Assembly: GCA_024403035.1 (NCBI GenBank) | Contig: JAKSSP010000005.1 | Span: 88,176-130,628 of the forward strand | DNA: 42,453 bases | Direction: 5' to 3' | Source of the DNA: Mogibacterium sp. | GTDB lineage: Bacteria; Bacillota; Clostridia; Peptostreptococcales; Anaerovoracaceae | Shown here: one piece after another, positions 17,117-24,457 of the stretch | Layout: each line of letters opens with the position of its first letter | Numbering within the stretch: the first letter of the stretch is position 1 | Made by a program: the position numbers and the translations under genes | The notes under the pieces: model-generated | The model's database searches: none | What the model saw: only the letters and a program-made list of their open reading frames with translations | What the model was told of the DNA's origin: nothing

Positions 17117-19300
17117 ATGGCAAAGATAGATTACAGCAAAATTTTCATAAAGGATGCCTGCCCTACCGCGATAGGCGGTCAGGCGATAATGGAAGGCGTC
17201 ATGATGCAGGGCCCGGACAGGGTCGCTATTGCCATGCGTCTGCCATCCGGCGAGCTCTACCTCAAGACCAAGAAGAAGGGCAAGCAATCCAAAGCGGCAA
17301 AGATACCTTTCATCAGAGGCATCGTTGCTTTCGTTGGCGCGCTTGTGAACGGCATGGGCACGCTGATGGAGTCCGCGGATATCCTTGAGCAATACGCCCC
17401 TGAGGAGTACTCCGAAGAGCCGGGCGCTATCGAGAAATGGATCAATAAAAAGTTCGGCGACAGAGCCGCGTGGAACTTTCTCCTGATTTCTTCCCTGATT
17501 TTTGCGGTCCTGATAGCGGTGGTGTTCTTCGTCATACTGCCGACGTGGGCAGTGAACTTCCTGGGCAAATGGATATCCAACTCGATAATACTCAACCTTA
17601 TCGAGGGCATACTCAGGATAGTGATGTTCGTCGCTTACGTCGCAGCGATACGCAGCATGAAGGACATCAGGACGCTGTTCCAGTATCACGGCGCCGAGCA
17701 CAAAACGATCCACTGCTATGAGAATGACCGAGTGCTCTGTCCGGAGAACGCGGAGCAGTTCTACACTCTGCATCCGAGGTGCGGAACCAGCTTCCTGGTA
17801 TTTGTGCTCATCGTCAGCCTGCTGATCTTCAGCTTTCTTGGCTGGCCGAACCTGGCGGTAAGGATCATCTCAAGGATCCTTCTGATCCCGGTGATTGCGG
17901 CCATAAGCTTTGAGCTTCTGAGATGGGCCGGCAGATCCAACGGAGCGGTCGTACGCATACTCAGCTGGCCGGGACTGCAGCTTCAGAGACTTACGACGGC
18001 AGAGCCTAACAGGTCTCAGCTCGAGGTGGCGATACTCTCGCTCAAGGCCGTGCTGGTAGATCCGGCTACGCCTGAGATACAGGGATTCGTCGACAAGGAC
18101 GGCAACATCGTAAGGTCCAGGGCAGAAGAAGAGATAGCCGCAAAGGAAAACGAAGCGTGGGCGGCAGAGGTCGAGGCTCATACAGAGGCCAACAAAGAAG
18201 CGGTCAAGAGAGCTCTTGAGGAGACCAGGATAGAGGAAGCCCGCACGATATTCGAAGACCGCGCGCCGGGCGCCGATGACAAAGACGTGGACGATGTGAT
18301 CAAGTTCCTCGAAGACCTGGACTGCGATGACTATACCATCGTTTCCCCTGAAGAGACCGACGGGCGCACGCTGGTAAGGGCCATCGCCGACAGAGAAGCG
18401 GCGCAGGCAAAGGCCAGGACACTCGCCCGCAGATATACAAAGGACATCAAGACATATGAGAACGCGCTGGCCTGGGGACAGGCGGCGCTCGGCCTCATAG
18501 AGAACGGAAAGAATGAAGCCAGGATGATACTGTCATACGCGACAGGCCTCGGAACGACCGATCTCATCACAAGGTCAAAAGAACTCATGCGCGAGGATGA
18601 CTTCGCCGAATACGAGAAGTGCATCTACGCGAGGATAGAGGGCAAGCCGCTCCAGTACATAGTCGGCATGCAGGAATTCATGGGACTGCCGTTCCGCGTC
18701 AATCCTTCAGTACTCATCCCTCGCCTCGACACGGAGGTGCTGGCGGCGGAAGTGCTGAAGATCATCGACCAGAAAGGTATCAAGAACCCTGAAGTTCTCG
18801 ATCTTTGTACCGGAAGCGGAGCGCTCGGAATAACCATAGCCGCGAAGGTGCCTGGAGCGCTGGTCACGCTGACCGACGTGTCTGAAGAAGCCCTGCATAC
18901 AGCCATGGGCAACGCGGCGCTCAACAACGCAGGCCGCCGCTGCAGCTTCCTGCTTGGCGACATGTTTGCTGCGATACCGGAGGACAAGCAGTTCGACATC
19001 ATCGTATGCAACCCGCCGTATATAAAGAGCAGCCTCATCGAGACGCTCGATGTAGAGGTGAAGGATCACGAGCCGCGCATGGCTCTGGACGGCGGCAAGG
19101 ACGGACTTAAATACTACCGAGTCATCGCTGATGAGGCCAGCATGCATCTCAGATCGGGAGGCACACTCGCGCTCGAGATAGGCTTCGATCAGGCGATCGA
19201 TATAAAGAGACTGCTCAACAAGGCAAAGACTTATGATGACTCACGCGTAGTACGCGACCTGGCGCATCTTGACCGCGTCATAATCGCGACACGCAAGTAA
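17117..19300 (+). CDS. prmC: DUF1385 membrane protein fused to release-factor glutamine methyltransferase PrmC
   Basis: This single 727-residue frame joins two genes that are normally separate neighbours. Residues 1-330 match DUF1385: GGQAIMEGVMMQGPD at the start, membrane helices, QYHGAEHKTIHCYEN, HPRCGTSFLV and further helices. An acidic, Ala/Glu-rich linker follows (about 335-445). From about 450 it is PrmC/HemK: the helical N-domain, IEGKPLQYIVGMQEFMGLPF, PRLDTEVL, the SAM motif VLDLCTGSGALGI and the catalytic NPPY at 632-635. PrmC methylates the GGQ glutamine of RF1/RF2. The frame is open throughout with no internal stop. The start is 1 nt after the rho stop. Confidence 0.88.
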   Translation: MAKIDYSKIFIKDACPTAIGGQAIMEGVMMQGPDRVAIAMRLPSGELYLKTKKKGKQSKAAKIPFIRGIVAFVGALVNGMGTLMESADILEQYAPEEYSEEPGAIEKWINKKFGDRAAWNFLLISSLIFAVLIAVVFFVILPTWAVNFLGKWISNSIILNLIEGILRIVMFVAYVAAIRSMKDIRTLFQYHGAEHKTIHCYENDRVLCPENAEQFYTLHPRCGTSFLVFVLIVSLLIFSFLGWPNLAVRIISRILLIPVIAAISFELLRWAGRSNGAVVRILSWPGLQLQRLTTAEPNRSQLEVAILSLKAVLVDPATPEIQGFVDKDGNIVRSRAEEEIAAKENEAWAAEVEAHTEANKEAVKRALEETRIEEARTIFEDRAPGADDKDVDDVIKFLEDLDCDDYTIVSPEETDGRTLVRAIADREAAQAKARTLARRYTKDIKTYENALAWGQAALGLIENGKNEARMILSYATGLGTTDLITRSKELMREDDFAEYEKCIYARIEGKPLQYIVGMQEFMGLPFRVNPSVLIPRLDTEVLAAEVLKIIDQKGIKNPEVLDLCTGSGALGITIAAKVPGALVTLTDVSEEALHTAMGNAALNNAGRRCSFLLGDMFAAIPEDKQFDIIVCNPPYIKSSLIETLDVEVKDHEPRMALDGGKDGLKYYRVIADEASMHLRSGGTLALEIGFDQAIDIKRLLNKAKTYDDSRVVRDLAHLDRVIIATRK

Positions 19301-19344
19301 AAGGGATTGGGACGTAGATAACAAAGATAAGATGTGAGGCAAAA

Positions 19345-19485
19345 GTGCCGGATGGCCGTTTGCCCGGGGAGCACGTCATAACAGAAAAGGAAAGAATGGA
19401 GGCAGGGCTTCTGTACGATCCCGGCGATGAAGAGGTCTTGCGTGAGCAGAGACCCTTTGGAGAAAAGCTCAGGGCATTCAATGAC
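19345..19485 (+). pseudogene. N-terminal remnant of a maltose/sugar O-acetyltransferase
   Basis: From a GTG at 19345, residues about 13-50 read TEKERMEAGLLYDPGDEEV then EKLRAFNDLKPSQ. This is the helical Mac domain that opens Maa-type sugar acetyltransferases. The similarity ends near 19490 and the left-handed beta-helix with its hexapeptide repeats is absent. It is therefore a truncated remnant. Identification rests on my recall of the family. Confidence 0.55.
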
Positions 19486-19501
19486 TTGAAGCCGTCACAG
19501 C

Positions 19502-19621
19502 ATGAGGAATCTCGCGCGCAACATGGCGTTTATGATCAAAGCCATTGCCGATGCCAAAGAGAAATACGGACTCCCGAAGGTGGAGCACGACTCGTTCACA
19601 AGCTTCCCTGACGGAAAGTAA
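19502..19621 (+). pseudogene. C-terminal remnant resembling a flavodoxin-like NADPH-dependent reductase
   Basis: A 39-residue frame includes ARNMAFMIKAIADAKEKYG and a TSFPDG ending. This resembles the last helix and tail of NADPH-dependent FMN reductases (typically NMAWLLKxIEAG ... FTNF). It lacks a ribosome-binding site and the rest of the protein. It sits directly behind an unrelated N-terminal remnant, so the two look fused by deletion. A short functional peptide is possible but less likely. Confidence 0.4.
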
Positions 19622-19634
19622 AGGAGGAACCGAA

Positions 19635-19820
19635 ATGTGCCTTTCGATGGTATACAAGAATGAAGTAAACGACGCCAATCTGTTGGCAAAAAATGTAGCG
19701 GACATCAAGGTCGAGGGTGGAAAGATCATCTTCACAGACCTGATGGGTATCCGTACGACTTTCGACGGGACTCTGGAGAAAGTCGATCTGATGGACAATT
19801 ACGTAATAGTCCGCGGATAA
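19635..19820 (+). CDS. cooT: CooT-family nickel-binding protein
   Basis: This 61-residue protein begins MCLSMVYK and matches CooT proteins in length and pattern (DIKVEGGKIIFTDLMG, then VDLMDNYVIVRG). In CooT a homodimer binds one Ni(II) through the N-terminal Met-Cys of each chain and assists carbon monoxide dehydrogenase maturation. AAGGAGG at 19621-19627 fixes the start. The gene is 24 nt before an aldo/keto reductase. No CODH is in the window, but a CooC homologue and an ACS-like fragment are (33395 and 38675). Confidence 0.8.
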   Translation: MCLSMVYKNEVNDANLLAKNVADIKVEGGKIIFTDLMGIRTTFDGTLEKVDLMDNYVIVRG

Positions 19821-19844
19821 TAGAAAAAAGAAAGTAGGTGCTTT

Positions 19845-20993
19845 ATGTATTATAACGATTTCAAAGATCTGAAACTCTCAGGCCTCGGACTGGGCTGCAT
19901 GCGCCTGCCGTGCATCGACGGTGACGACAGCAGACCTGATCCTGCCGCTGTGCAGGAGATGGTCGACTACGCCATGGCCAATGGCATCAACTATTACGAT
20001 ACCGCTTGGGGTTACCATGACGGAAACAGCGAGACAGTCATTGGCGAAGCTCTCAAGAAGTATGACCGCAGCAGCTTCTACCTGACAACGAAGTTCCCGG
20101 GCTATGATCTGTCCAACTTCGGCAAGCATGAGGAGATATTCAACAAGCAGCTGGAGAAGTGCCAGACAGATTACTTCGATTTCTACCTCTACCACAATGT
20201 GTGCGAACTGAACATCGACAAGTATCTCGAGGATGAAGAACTCACAAACTTCCTGCTGAAGATGAAGGAAGAAGGCAAGATCCGCCATCTGGGATTCTCA
20301 TGCCACGGCAGCCTTGAAGTCATGCACCGTTTCATCATGAAGCACTTCAGACATCTTGAGTTCTGCCAGATACAGCTCAACTACCTCGACTTTGAGTTCC
20401 AGAACGCCAAGGACAAGGTCGAAGAGCTCAACAACATCGGCATCCCTATCTGGGTCATGGAACCTCTGCGCGGAGGTAAGCTGGCAAAGTCCTGCCTCGG
20501 CGGAGAAAAGCTGCTGGCCAAGAGCAATCCTGACTGGACACCGGCAAACTGGGCTTTCTCTTTCGTAGAGACCGTGCCGGGAGTAACGATGATCCTTTCC
20601 GGAATGTCCAACTTTGAACAGCTGAAGCAGAACATCGCCTTCTTCGATGAAAAGAAAACACTCGGCGATGAAGACATAGCGACACTTCTGACTGCTGCCC
20701 ACTTTGACACTACCGGCAAGAACGCCGGCACCGTGCCATGCACAGCCTGCAAGTATTGCATGTCCAAGTGCCCTATGGGTCTTGAGATCCCAAGGATACT
20801 TGAGCTCTACAATGAGCATGCCTACAGCGAGGGCGGTTTCATAGCTCCAATGGCTATGGCCAACTGGGAAGCCGACAAACTGCCGTCAGCCTGCATAGGA
20901 TGCGGAGCCTGCGCAGCCGTCTGCCCACAGCAGATAGACATCCCGGGCACCATGTCCAAATTCGCAGAGATGCTGGCCAAGGGAGAAGAATAA
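19845..20993 (+). CDS. Aldo/keto reductase with C-terminal 2[4Fe-4S] ferredoxin domain
   Basis: This 382-residue protein has an aldo/keto reductase barrel (about 1-290) followed by a ferredoxin-like tail. Barrel residues: YDTAWGY (D52, Y57), TTKF (K83) and LYHN (active-site His region). The tail has CTACKYCMSKCP and CIGCGACAAVCP, enough cysteines for two [4Fe-4S] clusters. Such proteins are common in anaerobes and probably pass electrons between iron-sulfur donors and a carbonyl substrate. The substrate is unknown. It shares a transcript with cooT and is followed by a terminator. Confidence 0.88.
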   Translation: MYYNDFKDLKLSGLGLGCMRLPCIDGDDSRPDPAAVQEMVDYAMANGINYYDTAWGYHDGNSETVIGEALKKYDRSSFYLTTKFPGYDLSNFGKHEEIFNKQLEKCQTDYFDFYLYHNVCELNIDKYLEDEELTNFLLKMKEEGKIRHLGFSCHGSLEVMHRFIMKHFRHLEFCQIQLNYLDFEFQNAKDKVEELNNIGIPIWVMEPLRGGKLAKSCLGGEKLLAKSNPDWTPANWAFSFVETVPGVTMILSGMSNFEQLKQNIAFFDEKKTLGDEDIATLLTAAHFDTTGKNAGTVPCTACKYCMSKCPMGLEIPRILELYNEHAYSEGGFIAPMAMANWEADKLPSACIGCGACAAVCPQQIDIPGTMSKFAEMLAKGEE

Positions 20994-21037
20994 CAGTGTA
21001 AGGCAAGATGCCATATAGACTGCAAAAAGAAAAGAAT

Positions 21038-21075
21038 AGCGAGCACAGGGACAAAGTTCCCAGGCTCGCTTTTTC
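21038..21075 (+). terminator. Rho-independent terminator after the aldo/keto reductase
   Basis: AGCGAGC (21038-21044) pairs with GCTCGCT (21064-21070), with an inner GGGA/TCCC pairing, and is followed by a T5 run. Confidence 0.85.
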
Positions 21076-21089
21076 ATTGCGATCCATTT

Positions 21090-21269
21090 TCAATTTGGAA
21101 TATTGGGGCGGATCTTCAGATTGACTATATCCACTATAGTTTCCGTGTCTGTGCTGCCATTGATTCCGTCAAAAGTGTAGAAGATATTGACACAGGATAT
21201 ATATCCCGCACACAGGTAGTCATATACCCTGTCTCTGAACCGGTCCCTATAAGCGGGGAGATCCATCAT
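21090..21269 (-). CDS. Small unidentified ORF (59 residues), possible gene remnant
   Basis: On the minus strand an ATG at 21267-21269 preceded by AGGGGA opens a 59-residue frame, MMDLPAYRDRFRDRVYDYLC ... TFDGINGSTDTETIVDIVN, ending TGA at 21090-21092. Composition is protein-like (no long runs) and no other gene occupies this 587-nt gap (20994-21580). I do not recognise it. It could be a small gene or the end of a decayed one. Confidence 0.3.
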   Translation of the reverse strand: MMDLPAYRDRFRDRVYDYLCAGYISCVNIFYTFDGINGSTDTETIVDIVNLKIRPNIPN

Positions 21270-21305
21270 TCCCCTGCCCTTTGGTCACAGAATAATAACG
21301 CTTCC

Positions 21306-21356
21306 ACCTGCCGGATCACTGAAAGATAGAACCATTATGTACAATGGTGTGCAGGT
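21306..21356. other. Nested inverted repeats (possible structured RNA or operator)
   Basis: ACCTGC (21306-21311) pairs with GCAGGT (21351-21356), and inside this ACCATT (21331-21336) pairs with AATGGT (21343-21348). The inner arm is perfect with a 6-nt loop. No U-run follows. The function is unknown; it lies upstream of the B1/A1 operon. Confidence 0.35.
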
Positions 21357-21387
21357 ATGAAAAAAACAATAACGGAACCTTTAAGCC

Positions 21388-21416
21388 TTGATAAAACCCC
21401 GTACAGGGGTTAAACT
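21388..21416 (+). promoter_or_regulatory. Candidate promoter of the B1/A1 operon with a dyad in the spacer
   Basis: TTGATA (21388-21393) and TAAACT (21411-21416) are separated by 17 bp. The spacer is filled by the inverted repeat AACCCC/GGGGTT (21395-21400 and 21406-21411). A dyad between -35 and -10 is what MerR-type or repressor-controlled promoters show. A T6 run follows (21415-21421), so the same dyad could be an intrinsic terminator instead. Confidence 0.4.
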
Positions 21417-21421
21417 TTTTT

Positions 21422-21580
21422 ATAGAGAAGGAAACTGTTACGGGTCCGATGGTGCCCCGTGTTCTTGTGCTCTGTTGCGGAGCGGAGACCACGCGAAAGA
21501 AAAGCGCAAAACCGGATCCGGACCAAGCTCCTTTTGAGAGGGATTCTGAAGGTATTTAATAAGAAAGAGGAGTGCTATAT
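21422..21580 (+). other. Structured 5' leader of the B1/A1 operon
   Basis: About 160 nt without a gene. GGTCCG (21443-21448) can pair with CGGACC (21519-21524), closing an internal region of about 70 nt. CCGGATCCGG (21512-21521) is a perfect palindrome and competes for part of that stem. I compared it by eye with common riboswitch cores and could not assign a class. The ribosome-binding site AAGAGGAG is at 21565-21572. Confidence 0.35.
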
Positions 21581-22783
21581 ATGAAAGACCTCAAGCATCT
21601 TTTGTATTTTGAGAACCTCCTGCAGAACGCAAACAACGAACTGATTGAACAGGCCAAGAAGGACGGAAAGGTCTGCGCGGCATTTACCTGCGAGAACATT
21701 CCGGAACCTCTTATGAACCTTGGCAACTGCTTCTCGGTTCGTCTTTTTGCGCCTAATACCGGCTCGCTGGACATCGCCACATACTATATGACGAGCTTTC
21801 TTTGCGAGACGAGCAGGGCCCTGCTGGAGAGAGCGATCGAGGGAGGCTTTAATTTCGCGGACTGCCTGATCGCAGCGGACGGCTGCACCATGATGAACCG
21901 TGCCGCTGAGAACATGGAGCTGCTGCATACCATGGACGAGGGGAAGGACAAGTTCTTCTACCAGTTCATGGAGATACCTATGAAGGCGACCGAAAACGGA
22001 GTCGCATTACTGAAGCTTCAGTGCCAGAACCACATTCTCAAGCCGCTGCATGACAACTATGGCGTCGACATTTCCGAAGAGGCAATGCTCAAGGCCGTGG
22101 AAGAGCATAACGAAGTATGCAGACTCATTCAGGAGATCGGGGAATTCCGCAAGGAGGACGATCCGCGTATTACCGGCTATGAGTTCCACGTTCTGACTCT
22201 GGCTACATACCTGGCTCCTAAGCATCTGCTTATCGACAAGCTGAAAGAGACTCTTGAAGAGATCAGGACCAGAGAGCCGGACGGCAAGAAGTGGCGCGCC
22301 CGCGTTCTGGTTGTAGGTTCTGAAATCGACGACATCGGCATGATAAAACTTATCGAGGAGTGCGGTACATACGTATGCGCCGACAGGTTCTGCTTCGGCT
22401 CGCTTCCGGGCAGAGTTCCGATCCCTATCGATAAGGATTCAGACGAAGACATCCTCACACAGATCTGCCGTCACTACACGATGATCGGACAGTGCCCGCG
22501 TACCATGAACATGGAGAAAGTATACGGCCGCAAGAAATACGTCGCGGATCTCGCGAAGGAGTACAAGGCCGACGGCATCATCTACGAGCAGGTCAAGTTC
22601 TGCGACCCATGGGCTTATGAGCGCATGCTGGGATCGCACATGCTGAGAGAGGATTACGGATTCCCGGTACTTTCCGTAGACAGACCGTATAACATCAATG
22701 CCGGTGCCGGCCAGATGCGTACGCGTGTACAGGCCTTCATAGAAAGCATTGAGATAAAGAAGATCCAGGGAGGTGAGAAATAA
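21581..22783 (+). CDS. 2-hydroxyacyl-CoA dehydratase / benzoyl-CoA reductase family, B-type subunit (copy 1)
   Basis: This 400-residue protein belongs to the HgdB/FldC/BcrC family; members bind a [4Fe-4S] cluster and do ATP-driven radical chemistry on CoA thioesters. The start at 21581 (MKDLKHLLYFENLL) matches both paralogues and has AGAGGAG upstream. Three cysteines align with the cluster ligands of characterised members: C75, C102 and C341 (KFCDPW). Other family cysteines (C37 in FTCENIPE, C50, C271, C305) are kept. The stop overlaps the A1 start by 1 nt (TAATG), so the subunits are translationally coupled. Substrate unknown. Codons are strongly biased to C-ending forms, suggesting high expression. 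Confidence 0.88.
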   Translation: MKDLKHLLYFENLLQNANNELIEQAKKDGKVCAAFTCENIPEPLMNLGNCFSVRLFAPNTGSLDIATYYMTSFLCETSRALLERAIEGGFNFADCLIAADGCTMMNRAAENMELLHTMDEGKDKFFYQFMEIPMKATENGVALLKLQCQNHILKPLHDNYGVDISEEAMLKAVEEHNEVCRLIQEIGEFRKEDDPRITGYEFHVLTLATYLAPKHLLIDKLKETLEEIRTREPDGKKWRARVLVVGSEIDDIGMIKLIEECGTYVCADRFCFGSLPGRVPIPIDKDSDEDILTQICRHYTMIGQCPRTMNMEKVYGRKKYVADLAKEYKADGIIYEQVKFCDPWAYERMLGSHMLREDYGFPVLSVDRPYNINAGAGQMRTRVQAFIESIEIKKIQGGEK

Positions 22784-24387
22784 TGGCATTCAAAACGGTC
22801 AAGAAGATCACTAACCCTAAGAAGAAAAAAGGTGACCAGACACTGGGCAAGCTCTATCCGACCAACGGCAAGACAAAGGTCTTTGTCCGCCGTGAGTGGA
22901 GAGGAGTAAAGGATACACTTTACGATTATTCGAGATGGTTGTACATCATGTCGATCCTCGCAAGATTCATCGCGAAGCCGCGCAACATCAAGGCGATGTT
23001 CCGTTACAGATGGATGGCCAACTATCTGGCTGTTCCTTACATGATGGACAAGTTCACGCTCGGACTAAGAGACGAGCCGCTGCGCATCACGCACACCGCG
23101 ATGAACTTTGTAATCTACGACGTAGCCAAGACGATGGACAACATTTTCAAGGGTGACCGCCGCACGGGTAACGATGAAGAGTTCTCCAAGACTTGCGTAC
23201 TGACAGATGAGAACGCGATGACAGCGTTCATGATGGGATTCAAGGATACGACAGCTATCCTCAGAGAGGTTCCGACCATGTTTGTCGCGAACCTCCTGAC
23301 ACAGAACTCGACAACTCACTACCTCGACGTAGCTCAGGAGTTCGGACTTCCGGGCGATGTCTGCCCTATGCCTGAGGCCGAGGCTGGCATCTCGATCGAT
23401 GACGACTTCGCGGTACTCGGATGCTGCGCCGTACAGGTCAACACGACCTGCGACGGATCGCTGATGGGCAACGGCGTTATCGCGCACAGACTCGAGAGAG
23501 AGTACGGCATCCCTACATTCCAGCTGACCGCGCCGCTCCGTCACAAGGAGCCTGACGTTCAGGAATACGCTGCCAACGACATGAAGGAAGCCGTGAAGTT
23601 CATCGAGGAGCACGCTCACGAGAAGTGGGACTGGAAGCGCTATTTCGAGAGCGCCGCCAGAGTCAACGACGCCACAAAGCACAGAGCTTTCTGGCTCGAC
23701 AACAACTCGACAGACTATCCGCAGTTCGTAGGCTCGGTATTCTCGCTCTACAATGACACCAACTACATGGGAAACTGCGGAAGATCAGCTCTCTTCCCGC
23801 CAAAGGACAAGAAGATCAGCAAGCTGGTCGAACAGGGCTACAAGAGAAAGACCATGATCTGCCCTGAGTACAGACACAGATGTATCGTTTGGGGCGTGCA
23901 GCCGCAGTACAACATCCACATGCTTTACTGGATGATGCATTGCTGGGGCGTTGTACCTCTGACAGACATGCTGTCGATGGTCAACACCGACATGATCGCC
24001 GAAGTGGATACTCCTGAGAACAGAGAGAAGGCATGGTACGACATGGCATGGCTCAATGAGAACATGATCATGCGTAACCGTACACACGGCGGATACAAGG
24101 TGCTCGTCGATGAGCTCTGGGGGTTCTGCGAGATCATGAACGCCGACATGGTAATGATGTGGGAACACATGAGCTGCAAGGCTCTCGACGGTCTCCACGG
24201 TATGTTCGAAGAGCAGGGCCGTGAGAGAGGCATCCACGTCGTATGGGTATGCCACGACCTCTGCGATCCGAGAGTCTACACAAGACAGGCGATCCGCGAC
24301 GAGTTCAGCCAGTACATGCGTACGGTACTCCGCGAGGAGCCTCTTGATCCGACGATCGAGCATATTCCAGACGAGAACATGTGGTAG
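22783..24387 (+). CDS. 2-hydroxyacyl-CoA dehydratase family, A-type subunit with N-terminal extension (copy 1)
   Basis: This 534-residue partner of B1 has HgdA/HadB-like cluster ligands C194 (GDVCPMPEAE), C223 (NTTCDGS) and C465 (MSCKAL). Their spacing matches characterised A subunits once about 110 extra N-terminal residues are allowed for. The extension begins lysine-rich, then has RREWRG (36-41), an aromatic helix (YDYSRWLYIM) and FRYRWM (73-78), all kept in the two paralogues. No activator gene follows; a terminator closes the operon. The heterodimer would need the activator at 37358 or one elsewhere. Confidence 0.87.
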   Translation: MAFKTVKKITNPKKKKGDQTLGKLYPTNGKTKVFVRREWRGVKDTLYDYSRWLYIMSILARFIAKPRNIKAMFRYRWMANYLAVPYMMDKFTLGLRDEPLRITHTAMNFVIYDVAKTMDNIFKGDRRTGNDEEFSKTCVLTDENAMTAFMMGFKDTTAILREVPTMFVANLLTQNSTTHYLDVAQEFGLPGDVCPMPEAEAGISIDDDFAVLGCCAVQVNTTCDGSLMGNGVIAHRLEREYGIPTFQLTAPLRHKEPDVQEYAANDMKEAVKFIEEHAHEKWDWKRYFESAARVNDATKHRAFWLDNNSTDYPQFVGSVFSLYNDTNYMGNCGRSALFPPKDKKISKLVEQGYKRKTMICPEYRHRCIVWGVQPQYNIHMLYWMMHCWGVVPLTDMLSMVNTDMIAEVDTPENREKAWYDMAWLNENMIMRNRTHGGYKVLVDELWGFCEIMNADMVMMWEHMSCKALDGLHGMFEEQGRERGIHVVWVCHDLCDPRVYTRQAIRDEFSQYMRTVLREEPLDPTIEHIPDENMW

Positions 24388-24416
24388 ACTTCGCAATCCG
24401 GGATATAATTATGATT

Positions 24417-24447
24417 GGCGCCCCCCTCCCGTGGGAGCGCCGTTTTT
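24417..24447 (+). terminator. Terminator after the B1/A1 operon
   Basis: GGCGC ... TCCC-GT-GGGA-GCGCC forms a stem with a C-rich bulge (24417-24441), followed by GTTTTT. It lies between convergent genes. Confidence 0.75.
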
Positions 24448-24457
24448 ATATTTGATT

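Noticed and set aside
21441-21530. Possible c-di-GMP-I riboswitch (GCGCAAAACC next to CCGG looked similar to the conserved 3' core)
   Set aside because: The conserved 5' core and the GAAA-capped helix with its receptor are not in the right order, so I report only an unassigned leader.
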